NCBI GenBank assembly: GCA_035041965.1
Contig: JAPYMA010001682.1
Location: forward strand, 18,626 to 82,625
Length of the DNA stretch: 64,000 bases
DNA from: Anisakis pegreffii
Taxonomy: Eukaryota; Nematoda; Chromadorea; Rhabditida; Anisakidae
Direction: 5' to 3'
Each line of letters opens with the position of its first letter. The stretch's first letter is position 1. Of this stretch, positions 1 to 12,900 are shown in pieces. The position numbers and the translations under genes are program-made. Below the pieces are notes generated by a model, which saw only the letters and a program-made list of their open reading frames with translations, was not told the DNA's origin and did no database searches.

Positions 1-180
1 CACTCCACATCCTTTGCTATCTCCAAAGTGCCTCAGATTTAGAATGAAGTTTTGACTTTTCCGAACAACTGAACCTTCTCTTCAGTGAAACACCAGTCTT
101 ATCCAAATCTGAACCGGTATAACGATAACGTTGAAAGTTCGAAAACATGCTTTCGAATTCATAGCTAAGTTACAATTTTT

Positions 181-250
181 GGTAACTGATTTTTATCCAG
201 CTTAATTAATGGTAACTGACTTTTATCCAGCTTAATTAATAACTTTTATC
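181..250. repeat. Short direct duplication (about 32-bp unit)
   Basis: The unit ggtaactgattttt-atccagcttaattaa occurs twice in tandem with one or two changes, followed by a partial third copy ending in atccagcc. It is a small local tandem duplication with no coding content. Confidence 0.7.
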
Positions 251-923
251 CAGCCATGAAAGACTGTTGTGTTCGATAATACTTCACCAAAATTACTTCT
301 ATGGTTTCTTAATAGTTCACTGATGATAGGGTCACGTTTGAAAGAGATGTAAACAACAACAAGATTGATTAGAAGTGAGAAGCATTTGAAGAACGTGCGC
401 ATCGAAATTCCTGACTGCAAATTTCATATATACGATCGCATAACATAAAATACGTTGTTGAACGTTGCAAGTGTATGCTGATCATTTCAAATGCTTTACG
501 CTTATTGTTTCAAGATATTTAATAGTAAGATAGAAGACCACAGCCGGCTTGCTTTACGTTTTTTTGCATTGTCTCCATTTGAAAAACAAATTTTTTTGTC
601 ACGTGGAACTCATGATTTTTCGGATATGTTGTTAATTAAACAACAGTTTGCTTTATCTACGTACAGCAATAGCTGGCTTTATCCTGGCTGAAGGCAATCG
701 TTTCGTTCGTTCGTATGCAAATACTCATCTCTATACGTTCCATGAAAAAAGAGCAGAAACTATGAGCCAATAAATCCGAATGTGGGAGTTTTCACAGGAT
801 TTGAATTCGTTTGCATAGATATGAATTTCGTTCATTAATGCGACTCATTTAGAGTTATTCGACTACTCCTTCATCCTACTCATTCATACTTTGACTCCGT
901 TATCATCTCCTGCTTCTGATGTT

Positions 924-925
924 GT

Positions 926-992
<67 letters not shown>

Positions 993-997
993 TATAA

Positions 998-1071
<74 letters not shown>
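924..1071. repeat. (TA)n microsatellite
   Basis: About 148 bases of almost pure TA dinucleotide, broken by a few extra A residues near 938, 989-1003. Apparent Tyr/Ile reading frames across it are artefacts of the repeat. Confidence 0.97.
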
Positions 1072-1072
<1 letters not shown>

Positions 1073-1303
1073 CAAATGTTATCGCTTCGAAGTGGATAAA
1101 TGGATGCTTATAACAAAACACGTGTTTACGAGCATGACCAATTCTCATAATGACCCCCATATTTCATTGCTTGAATGTATTTTTCTTATCTTCAATCGAA
1201 TCACTGATTGAGATTTAATTAAGCAATCAACGGACAATCAGCATATTACATTCATCCATCTAACATCCACTCAGCATATGATTATTCAATAAATCATTGC
1301 CCA

Positions 1304-1363
1304 ATGTTGAATTACCCTATTCTTCGTGCAAATAGCGCTGAACAACTGCACCAACAACATCAG
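1304..1363 (+). CDS. Possible lone first exon (uncertain)
   Basis: An ATG at 1304 opens 20 codons with balanced, Gln-rich composition (…SAEQLHQQHQ) that end exactly at CAG|GTGAGT, a near-perfect splice donor. It leaves phase 0, so it cannot join directly to the exon at 6938, which needs one preceding base; at least one exon in between would be required if both belong to the SLC4 gene. No partner exon is firm. It could be the SLC4 first exon, an exon of an unrelated gene, or chance. Confidence 0.25.
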
Positions 1364-3839
1364 GTGAGTCGTTTCACGTTTAATTCGGCCGCCTACTTTA
1401 GTGCTCATATCAACATCTGGAATGCAATAATTAGCATTGACATTTTCAAAACTAACTTTTACCCGATTATTATTTTGCTATGTACAACATGTTGCAAAGT
1501 CTTTCGAGCGCAGCCATAAAATCCCGAAATAATTCAACATTTGAGTGAACATTATGCAGTTGAAAAAAGATTCATTTTATTGTTCCAACAACAACTCACC
1601 TTTCGTTTGGCGTGAACGATGAAAAATATTCTCAGCTTTCGAAATGTAGAAGAATTCAGTTTGTAAAACATTTTTTACCATTTTTCATCAATTTCGAATC
1701 CGAATTTCGTTATCGGTTCGCCTGTTTTGTTGCATACTCAATCATTATCAATACATTTCCATGGCCATAGTTTGTAGATGATAATGAGATTTTTGGCTCG
1801 AATGTTCTCATATAGTAGTTAACGTAATAATCACGGTTCGTGAAGGTGAGCTGGAAAAAAGCTTACGATTATTGCGGTATCGTTGCGCACTCAAACGAAA
1901 CTTCTCTTGTTTTCGTCGATGTAACTTTTAGTTCTAATATTAGCAGAGAATGTGATCTATTGAAATATGAGTAAGAGTCTCACGAGATGAGAAGCTGGAA
2001 TGCAAGCGAATGAATCTCATTCATCTTTCAATACAAATTACAAGCAAATGATTGCCGGAGGCCTTGGTAAAAGCTACTTTTAGTCTGACGCAACACAATA
2101 ACATCAGTTTATCTTTCTCTTTGTCTTTTAAAGTTTATGTGGCCCGCATTTATCAAAAATCATCTCAATAAGAGACTAATATGTCTAATCACTAACAGTA
2201 TTCTCTGCCGAGAATGTAGTGGTAAAATTTATTGTGTCTGAAACGCAGAATTTATGCTAAAGAAAAGTTGTATTCCTAGGATTAAATGGCGAACATAAAT
2301 TTTATGCTGTCAGCTGATCTGCATTTTACCACTGATCAATCCATTGCTGAACAATTCATATCTTTTCTAATAAGCGGCCAATCATTTTACCATCTTGATG
2401 CAATCATTTGGAACTTTTTAATGGATTCGTAACTTTGTTTACAATCGTAGGATACTTTTTGAAAAACAAAAAAAAACTTTTCTGACCGTCTAAAACGTAC
2501 TGCTTTTTAGATTCACATTGAGTGCTTACAAACTTCGGTGTGTTTGAGATTCATTGACTGAGACAATCGTTCAAGAATTACTACGGCAGTTAATGACTGA
2601 TTGTCGAAATCTTCTGAAAGATGTGAGAAACGAACCACTTAGTCGAGACAACACAAAACCAATCAAAAGTGATCGCAATGTTTGTACTTTAGCCGAAATT
2701 AAATCTTAAATTTTACGAACAGTGCGTTTGTATCACTCCAAGAAACGATCCAAAACATTTTGTTCAATCGACACAATGATCAGTCAACAATCAAGCAACA
2801 ATGAGTCGTCGTGTTTCTATCTGTTACTCTCAATTAGTTGCTTGAAAATATAGACAAATATAAAAAAATGAATGCCTACGGAGATGAACATTAGGATCGA
2901 CAAGCCGCTACTAACATATTCATTGTGAGCACCTCTCGAATTGGTTTCAATTCATTGATTAATGATACTTCATGTTCGTCGGGGAACGCACTCCCCATCA
3001 CATTTATCTCCGCAGTCAGTTCGCTGCCCGACTAAAAGGAAAGGGGAAGCAAGCTGTCTCCTGGGATTACCCAACAATTGTGAGCCATTGCAAAAGGCGC
3101 TTTTGTGTGACGGAAATTTTGAATATTTCTCTCCTGACAATGAGGTGTAAATGGCGTTTTCTTCGATGATCTGTAAAGCTCATAAAGGCGCAATAGTAGA
3201 CACCGATGTATTTCAATGTGATCCGATCGCATCAAACTGCCATTCCTACTCACCAATGCTACAGGGCCCACGCTTATGCTCAGACATGTGCTTGGGCTTA
3301 GATGCATGCTTAGGTGTACGAGGAGTAAAAAAACACATCCGTATTACTGCTACATTCGTGCGAGTTATGCACATTGCTGCTCGTACAGGCGTAAGTCGAT
3401 GCACAGCAACACATTCACATCAACTAGACGTACACTGTCAAATCTTGCTTCACCTGCCCTGCTCATTATCTGGAATGAAGGGTTGTCTCTTCTTCTTTTT
3501 TGATTCACCTTCCCATGTTTGTATCCTGTCATAGATGCATTAAACGTTCCATTCTCAGAACGTCGTGGCAAGTTCGGAAATTTCGGATAATGCGCATTAA
3601 AATTCACTGAACTCACTCAGAAATGTAATTAATTAGGTTTACTGTGCAAACGGCGGCCTAGCGCAGGAGGCAATTTTCATTAACCGGAATGAAATTTTGT
3701 ACTAAAGAAGTAGATTTGTAAAGGTTTTTAATTTCGGAGAGTTGAGCAACAATTAACTGAGGAGCGAGAATTTGCGGCCCTGTTGCTCGGATATTGCTGT
3801 AAATCGATTGGCGAACATTGCCATGCTAACTGAAGCGCA

Positions 3840-4212
3840 TTTAAGGGTCTAAAACGAGGGAATGTTAGAACATTTGAGGCTCCGAAACGAGGGTACATTT
3901 GCAAAATTGAACCGAATGTTTGGCCCGATCCGGCGAATATTTGTCCGAGCGATCCCGATCCGTATTCATCATTTTTATTACAGTCGTAGTTGGGTGTGCA
4001 CATTTTCGTTTTCCTTTCGGAAGTGCACGTTGAGCGGAAAAATTTTCGTTAAAATTGCGTTGAATAGCTATCCATTCTCGACGACGGGGAATTTCCAACG
4101 TAATCATTCCCCGATTCCCCCGGTCAATTCGCTCCTCGACTCTTTGTCGAGTCCCTCCGCCCAGCCGTTTTGCCCCCCTCCTCTCCCCAACGGATCCCCC
4201 TCCCCTAAGTCA
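3840..4212. other. C/CpG-rich compositional island
   Basis: This stretch is clearly richer in G+C than its surroundings, with many CG dinucleotides (cccgatccggcg, cgatcccgatccg) and a C-tract from about 4104 to 4206 containing ccccgattcccccgg, tgcccccctcctctcccc and atccccctcccc. It has no open frame with plausible splice sites. It may be part of an old mobile element or a promoter-proximal region; neither can be proven. Confidence 0.4.
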
Positions 4213-4846
4213 TGAAGTTGCTACCGAAAAACACCAATAACATTACCTTGCATTTAATCTGCTTCATTAAGCTCACAAATCACTCTTTTTTCATTATACT
4301 TAAGTGTGCTGCTGTTCTTCTTTGAAAACCATTCATGACGAATAATAATCGACTTCATTCAAAACAAGGGGACACCTGCAGTGAAAATGAGTTAACTTCT
4401 CATTGTGCATATCACTGTATGTTTGATATTAAAATGTTATTTTGTTGTTCATAATTGCGAATCAATCTTCTTCTTCGGACACTTCCGTTCATTCGCGTAC
4501 TGAAAATTTTTTCAGATTACTAAAAGAAGCTTTTAGAATTGACAAACACGATTCTTATCACTCACACGTTTTAGTGAAAACACGTTGACTAACACATATG
4601 GTTTAAAGGGTTTAGCGCTACGTAATTTGAGATTGAATACGACCGAAAGCGTCGCACTCATTTCTTATTCCAACAAAGAATGCAGAGGATGAAACAGTGG
4701 ATTTAAATATTCATGAACCGACATGAGTTTCTCACATGATTAACAATTTTCATAGAACTTGAATGCTATCATTCCATATTTCATTGTATCATTACTGTCG
4801 ACAGCGCTCGCTAAGCATTCCCAAACCTCATGTTTTGAGCACTAGA

Positions 4847-5082
4847 CAGTAGTGATGGCATCCAACCAACCGTCGGTTGGAATTTCAAAATTCGGATTCT
4901 TACCGAACAGTTTCGAAGATCGATCGGAATTCCGACTGTCGGAAATCTGAAATGTCAGTTCCGTCGGATTCCGACCGAACAATTCGGACAGTCGATCAGA
5001 ATTCCGATTGTTGCAATGATGAAATTTCATATCGATCGCATTCCGACCCACATGAAGTTTTGCTCGGATACCATCATTGCTA
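4847..5082. mobile_element. Small hAT-like MITE with subterminal repeats
   Basis: The left end CAGTAGTGATGGCATCC pairs with the inverted right end TAGCAATGATGGTATCC (about 13 of 17 bases). AGTGATGG near a terminus is typical of hAT superfamily ends. Between them the motif TTCCGA/TCGGAA recurs about ten times in both orientations, in a roughly 40-bp rhythm, like the subterminal transposase-binding repeats of hAT elements. There is no internal gene. Candidate 8-bp flanks do not match, so the exact ends are uncertain. Confidence 0.45.
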
Positions 5083-6937
5083 AACAGCTTTGCGTAATAC
5101 GTTTGGAAAAAAAAGAACTTTCAACACCGAAGCTGATTTCAACTGAACTGCGCACAAAAAACTTCGCCATTTTTAATGGTGAGCGTCTAATCCTCTTCCA
5201 TCTCATCAACAATTCAAATTTGAAAAGCACTCGCAATCGTCAAGAGCATTTATAAAAAAAGAATCTGTGTTCAACTGAGTGAATCGCATATGAGTTTACT
5301 TCACATGCACTTTATAGTTAAGCAGCAATCACTTTTCTAATGGTAATGATGCTTCTGCACAATATGACATTTCTAGAAGATCCAGCATTCACTGCAGTTG
5401 GCAATCTTTTTTTGCCAGTACTACAAAATTTGTTAGCAATTATCATTCCATCGAGAGCCAAATCACACTAGGACTTCTCGACGCTATAGTGGATAAAAGC
5501 TCAACCGTTGAATTCTGGTGTGTTGGTGACTTCACTTGGTTTGCAAATCAATGAATCGAATTTATCAGAGGATAATTCATCACTGCTGATTGATCAATTT
5601 ACAATTCAAGAATTCCGCACAATTATCGTATTTTTTCGTCTAAAACAACGGATGGATGCAGTCAGCTGAACAATTCAGCCGTTGTGTTGACTGATTTTGC
5701 TCACGGTTGACAATTATCATAATCGTTGCTTTTGCATAGCTTCTCCAGGATACGAGCTGAGGAATTGCTATGCTTCAGCTCATTGATGAATAATTAAAGA
5801 AACACATGCGTACGTTTAAAATTTTGAGTGCAACGTGCACATGTGCTTAGCATCTCTGCTCACATCATACGACAGCCCAGTTGCATTGTTTCCTCGTTTA
5901 GTGTATTACAGTATGAAATAACCTGAATGTTTAAACTGAAGTTCAGAAAGTCGATTTGAATTCAGGCCATTCTGAATTAATAATTGAGTAATTTAGAATT
6001 TTTGTTATTCCTTCACTTCAGTCAAGTTCAATACTTGCAAAAGTACTATTTGTCACCAATCTTATTGATTCAATACTTATTACAGCCTATTTTAGAGTTC
6101 ATGCTATTCGATGTTGCTGTTTGTTACGTTTATTTTTTCGTTTCCGTTCGGTTCAAGTTTTAAAAAACTATTTTCGATAATCGTTTCCAGCGTTATGTTC
6201 ATTCAACTCTTGATGCGATGTCCAGTCAGTTCAGCCGTCGCTCGCAATCACTACAATACGACAGGAATATTCTCAAACAATCAGGCGTGCATTATTCATT
6301 TTTCAATCCTCCGATCTTTTTGTTGTTCTTCTTCAAAAACGTTAACCGATATCATCCCGAATGCATCAATTTTCTGTTTGCTTCATAAATCACCAGTTTT
6401 CAGCAGCGAGAAAAAGTGACATGTTAGGCATAAAGTGTTCATTGTAAAAGCTCCATATTTCATTCATATTTTTCACTTCATACTAATGCTCGATTCTTTC
6501 AACTTGTAATGTATTCTAAACTGAAGTTCACCTCATTTTTATATGCGGTTGTTCATAGTGAATCAGTGTGAGATTCAAAACTCGAAATACTTCAAGTGAA
6601 CAAGACATTAGGAAGAATGTGCTGGATCACGAAAGAAGAACTGGATTATTCGCCCGATTTTGAATTGCTCTACGATAGCGGAACAGATACTGTATACTCT
6701 ATGCTCGAGTATCGTTCTGCTTCATGACACTGAATAGAATACAATGAAATCAAATGATGCGCTTAAAAAATTATGCAAATAGCATTATTTTGGTAGTACC
6801 GTTTAACAATAATAATGATTTTATCAGGATTTGGTATTATCGTTCACCATCATTATTGCTGCCCTAAATAGACTACCATTTTCATCATTACAAATTACAA
6901 CTGCAAAATTAGCCTCAAAATTTCAACTCTGTTTCAG

Positions 6938-6998
6938 ACGATGCTTCTGAACAACCCCAAGAAACTTCGTTTTCTTCCAATTCACGGACCCTCCATAG
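6938..6998 (+). CDS. SLC4 gene, upstream N-terminal exon
   Basis: The exon follows a strong acceptor (CTGTTTCAG) and ends at ATAG|GTGAGT. Read with two leading bases it encodes DASEQPQETSFSSNSRTLH and leaves AG, which joins A of the next exon to give Arg. The Ser/Gln-rich composition suits a disordered N-terminal tail. The assignment rests on phase agreement across two junctions and exact splice sites, not on recognisable homology. One base from an unseen upstream exon is needed to complete its first codon. Confidence 0.6.
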
Positions 6999-9900
6999 GT
7001 GAGTCAACAATGATCAAATTTCATTTATCTTCAGCCGATAACTCATTTCTCCCAAGGTTCTGTTATTCATTGAATTATTCAGTGTGTTTGTTCATTTCGA
7101 TTAATGTCTTTACGTTGGCGTCTAAAAATTGTTGCACTAAAAAAACACTGACTTGTTCCAAAGGTCTCGGACATGAAGTTTAGTTTCTGCTGTATTTTAC
7201 GATCTATATGGATTTTGTGCGATCGCCAATGGGAATTTAGCTTCATAATAATAGAAATTTTCTGTTGATTTGCTACTCTCAGTCCAAATTTAGTAACATC
7301 ACTTATTTGGATATCGAGATCATCGCATGAATGATCACTGGAATAAATGTACATTGTCGATCAAGTTTATCATCCGCATTGCATTCTTATTAACTGTAAT
7401 TACTGAAGATCATCTTTGAGTGTCTCCAGTTGCTGAACTTTTTTGTCAGGCTGTTTCAATCTTCCACCGTGTTGATTTTGCATAATCAAAAAAGTCAGCT
7501 CTGACACGATAGTCTAAATCCGAAAATTCAGTAAGATAATTCAATACTTAAAAACTCGAGATTTATTGAGAATGATTTGTTGGAAAAGAAGACTGGCGGT
7601 AAAATTAGTGAAGAAGATGATCAGGGAATGATGAATGGTGCATCCAGAATCGATTCAAGATTGTTATTTCATGAAGTTCGAATTCAAAATAAGTCAAAAT
7701 TTTTGTTATTTTGAAAACCTTTTCGATTATGAAATGCAACTAAAATCGTCGAACATTCTGAAACTTGTTGCTCTGTCTTTCAGATATGAGCCAACCGTTG
7801 TGCTAGTATTGCTATGAAACCACTTTCTTTTTATTTTCTTGTCCTAGATACTTGAAGAATAACTAATAAACCGTAATGTGTTGCACGGAACAGTGGCATC
7901 GAAACAATGGTATCGTTCTAATGTCGAACAGTTTTGTGTTATCATGAACTGAACTCCCAAAAGCAACAAAGAGATCGCAGAACATGAACCATCTCGAGTT
8001 GCACACAGCAACTATTGTATTTGCTCAATTTCTCTTGCAATCATTTTCTCATAAATCTTAAGAAGAATTCTATAAGTTGTCTTCTAATACCACAAACGAT
8101 ATCATTAGTGCACAGAAACAGAATATTCAACAATGAATAGCATTATACACGAAGTGATCATCGAATGGTCAAATCAATCGAATGTGATTGATTAATCGTT
8201 TATGGATAAACCACATTGGTATCATGCATGCGAGCTCATCAAACGTTCAGAAGACAAATATTTTTCTGTTGCGTTCTTCCTATTTCAATGATGAATTCAG
8301 AAAAGACATCAACTTTTGTGAAGGTTTAAAAATGAAAGTATCTTGACCGAAGAGAAGAAGTATTTCAGAAATTTACATCGGCAAAATTCCGTTACATAGC
8401 AGCGTTTTTCATGTCGTTTTGGTTTCATCGATGAGTTGAAAATGAGTTGAGTGATCACATTTGTTCGTTGATTTCGATCAGGTTGTATTAATGTAATTTG
8501 TTTGTGCTTACGTATGACTTGATTTATGGTGATAGCTAAAAGATTATTGGTAGAGTGAGGTGAGATTTTCTGCGTTCATGGTACTGCCAATAATGAAAAA
8601 AGAACATCCATCCTGAAAGTTATTTTTGGAAAAGGTGCAAATAGTTGACTACTCAGCGAATGCTGTGATGATGCACAGTAACAGTAAGCAAAGAAAAGTG
8701 AAAATCAAACTTCTCTATAAGCAAACAATTGACTAGGTTCAATAAGCGTTTGCTGCAATTTTCACGCAGTCCTTTTGATATCGTTTGTGAAAATGTTCTG
8801 AAGTCATGTGCATGTTCGTTCTTTGAAGATCTTCACTTTCGACGTGTAATCCACTTTCTCTTAGTTACGCTGATCAATGAATGATCAATGAATACTGACT
8901 TTCATTTGTTGCGAAAGTGGCAAAAGTGCTTGATGGATGATGCAAGTCATTCCAACTTTATAGTTTCTGGAACTCCCTCAGGTCTGCTATGAACTGAAGA
9001 TGCCGAAACAAATACGTCATGAAACTGCTATTGCAAGGAAAAAAACAATCTGGATAATTGCTGATTGGATGAGCAAGAGTTTAAAACGAATCAGCACCAT
9101 ACGATCACAGTTGTTGTGCTTATTTATTTTTGTGGTTAAACAGAGTCATAATGTGTGGTATGGTCGAATCTTCAACTTTTTTCAAATGGATTCGGAATAA
9201 CGAAAAGTGCCTAAATGAGGATTTCACGAGACAAGAAACGGTCAAAGTGATTTCAAATGATCGCGATAAACGATAAGTATTTGATATTCCTCGTCTGTGT
9301 TCAATATTTATTCGTATTGAGTGTTCATATTGTCTTTATGACATATTTTTCGACAGTAACTTTCAATGGTTCGTCATTAGTCTCAAACATATTTTCCAGG
9401 ATAAAAACTTTATTACGTGACCAGTATGATAGTCATTGTTGTGAAATTACAACAACACATTATATTTTTGTGATTCTTTTTGGTACCGGATTTATAGAAG
9501 TCGTTAAGGTGTATATTATAGATTCAGCAATCCATTTTGTGTATTGTAATTTTGATGTATATTCCTTTTCTGCTGACATTTTTTGATTTAATTTTTTAGT
9601 AGCCTTAAATATTATTATAGTGAAATGTGCATTTTATGACAGCTTAAACAATGGTGTGGATTGATTGAGTACTTCCTTCCTAAATTAGAGGAACCTTCAG
9701 TATTGCTGCTGCTTATGCAATTGAATTGTTGATTTTTGACTGCATTTCACCTTCTTTTCGCGTATGGAAAAATCGCATTCGATATATCTGGCATAAATAA
9801 ATATTCAATGCAATTGAATTTTTCACTGATCAAATATGCAGGGACTATGCAAATACAATTTCATTCTTTCCTTAGTGGTAGATTTCATTCTTTCCTTAGT

Positions 9901-12900
9901 GGTAGTTCATCGTTTTATGCGATAATTTTTTGGAACATCGTGAATCAGGCTGACTGATCTGTTTAGATTAATACGGTCATCCATACTTACTTTCGATTTT
10001 GAACATCGTATGCTACTTATGATTACTTCTCTTGTCAGTGTCACCACGTTACCTACAGCCATTACGTTATTATTGAGCACCAAAGTTATCCTTCAAAGAA
10101 TATGCAGCTCATTTACTCAGAGCGTCAGTATTTTCGGAATGAATATTTTTCTCATTCACTATTAGAAATACCATATAACCGATTGATTCTAAAATCGCTT
10201 AACGCTGTTAGACTTTTGCTCATTCAGCGAGAATAATTCACCATTAAAGTTTTGGTACTGCATAACATCATTTTGGTACTGCATAATTGAAACGAGGAAA
10301 TTGTAATGAATTTTGAGTTAAGCAAGAAAAAATATTGAAAAATATTGCCAAAATAGACCTAACTCAGGCTTCAAGTAAATAATTATATCAGTTGAAGTGA
10401 AGTTAACTTAAAAACGTTACCTGTTCTCATGTGAGGACAAGCAACACTGATTGGTTACGGTGAGGCAGGTGAGGTTACTTTCAACAAAATTATGACCATT
10501 ACAGAGTAGGAAAAAAAGAAGCGAAGAAAAAAATTTATGACCCTTGCATCACTTCAAAGTCATTTTTCCGACTGAGTTGCTTGTTCAGGTGGTGAATCTT
10601 ACCAGATACTATCTGCATTCGTACCATTGTGCAATCGTCTGGATTGAGCAGGCTATCAAACATTTGTAGCGTTGTTGGCCAGAATGCGTTTTCATTTGGT
10701 CCTTGACCTTGCCTTTCTTCGCCAATTACTACCATCTTATTGGAGATCTTTTGATTCATCCTGAATAACACTTCGTAATGGCTCTAATCCTTCTGTCGTC
10801 GTTCATTCTTGCTGCGTGATTTGCCCAAAGTACTCCGATGTCCTCTTCTAGTACTCCGCGATTATGTCTCCTACTGCACTCCTTCGGTGAATCTCCTCGC
10901 ATCGGATGTGTTCTCGCAGCGATATTCCTAACCTACATCGCTGTTTGTTACCATTGTGCAATTAATTACTCATTGTAAAATGATAGAAGTTTTCGACGTT
11001 CCATCTCACGCCATTTTTAATTTGAGGTGGGATTCATGTGTTTAATATGCGTTCCAACTTATTTTCAGTACGTCGTATGCTTCAAAATTTTGAAGTCATT
11101 TCAGTTGTCGAATCTCTTAAATTATTCGTTGAATTCATGTGTTTTAATTGCAGCAGAATAGGTTGAGAGCTGAAGTTTCAAAATCGATTTGTGAACCGAA
11201 AGGAAATGGAAATTATTCCTTACCATCAGTTCCATGATGGAAAACATTTATTTCCAAGATTCATTTCTTTAATGTATCATGGGTGTGTTAAAAAAAGATG
11301 AATTTCGCTTAATTTTATTGCACAATGCAATCAATTTTTGCAAATGAAATCAATTAATTGTTGATATAATGCTGGAAAATTATGCACGACATCGCCTCTA
11401 GGTAAGATAATGAAATCTTTAGAGAATGAATCGAGGTTTTTTAGGACTAGCTGATGTGGTCTAATCAAAATTTGAATTGCTCAATCATACATATATGATT
11501 TTGTTTACTTGCTTGCAGTTCATTTGAATGTGATTAGTCGAAAGAAACCATCATCATATATGCATGTCATTTAATGATATACATATATCTAAATTTTCGT
11601 AAATCACATTTTCTTCGTTTGTGAGATTTTAGGCAAAGGCTGACGTGCAATTCTTGCGTTTATACTCTTTATACATAACAGTTTTGTGTTCAGAATTGCT
11701 GAAAGTGAGAACGAGAACGATTCGATTGAGCTGTCGGCGAGGAGTCTTCAGGGAATGGAGCGACGTCTTCGATCATCTCCAGGTTGATTCATGTTGCTTT
11801 TACATTCCAATATTAAGCTCTCGACTCGACTAACTCGTTTCTACTTCAGCACTGATCATCGTTCAACAAATTTGTGTTCCACATTTGGCACTCAGAACAT
11901 TTTGCATATTCGACTGATGATTTCTTAGCTGATCAGTGCTACGATATTTATTGCATGATTTCGATCCGCATCGTTTTACGAATTAATTTTTACTGATAAC
12001 TTTTGAAATCACAAATTACCCACAGTCAAACATTACATTTCTCATCGTTTTTGTTCATTCCAATTTATACATACATTCACGCTCTCCAGCACTGAGTTTC
12101 ATCACATAGGGTTGTATGCTAAGAACAGTCTATCATTCATCGATGAATTCATCTCAATATGCCATGCAAACATTGATGCATCAGAAAAAATTTTACGCAT
12201 GATAATCCAGGAAATTGAGTTGTTCTCACATATGGTAATGCCAATCATCTGACTGATTATTCTGTAGGATCATAGGATCACTTGACATTTGCGGATCAAA
12301 ATTTTTGGATTTTTTATTTGTATTTGGTTCAAATAATTTTTTTCAAAAGAACAAAATAGAATGAATTCAGACGAAGCTCGAAAAAACTGAAGAGATGTTG
12401 TCAGACAGAAAAATTGATATAGGTATGCGAAGATTGGTTTTCTGAAATAAAAAAATAGGTATGAACAACGCAACAATTACTTGGAATCTGAACCTATCGG
12501 CACATCAAGTTGACCTCTTCATAATCAGTCGCTTTGCTTTACCCGTAAATTGTTTGACTCGTAAGTTCAATGGTTTTTGTCATTCAATATTGGAATTTTA
12601 AGTACAAACGCTTTCGTGTTGCTTATTTCGAACACTAAATGAATGACATCGATTTGAATGGTACTAATAATGTGTTTCGTAATACTTGTAAAAGATGAAT
12701 TTCGCTTGAAAAATTAAACGACACTATTCATTGAAAAGGGGATCGCATAGAATGCATGAATGACCATTTTAAATGTGAAATTTTACACTTTATTGTTTGT
12801 TTCGATTGAATTATGATGTCATTTCCTCGATGAACGTAGAACAACAAAAAAAAAATCCTGATTGATAGTTAACATTCATCGTTTTGATGCTGTAGATGTA

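Larger units (their letters stand above)
1..6937. other. Gene-poor region upstream of the SLC4 gene
   Basis: No convincing gene is visible here. The stretch is AT-rich with stop-dense frames. It contains a direct duplication of about 32 bp near 181-250, a (TA)n microsatellite, one possible short exon at 1304-1363, a C-rich island at 3840-4212 and a small MITE at 4847-5082. The first exon and promoter of the SLC4 gene that begins to be readable at 6938 should lie here or further upstream, because the exon at 6938 starts in mid-codon. Confidence 0.5.

Noticed and set aside
884..1160. Long Tyr/Ile open frames on the minus strand
   Set aside because: Pure consequence of the (TA)n microsatellite; no start or splice context.
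5095..5180. Frame ending ATTTTTAATG|GTGAGC, phase-compatible with 6938
   Set aside because: The upstream acceptor (gctaaacag) is weak, it abuts a MITE and the composition is not convincing.
6619..6727. Frame MCWITKEELDYSPDFELLYD upstream of the SLC4 exon at 6938
   Set aside because: Its only donors leave phase 0 or 2, while 6938 needs one leading base; it cannot be the preceding exon as it stands.
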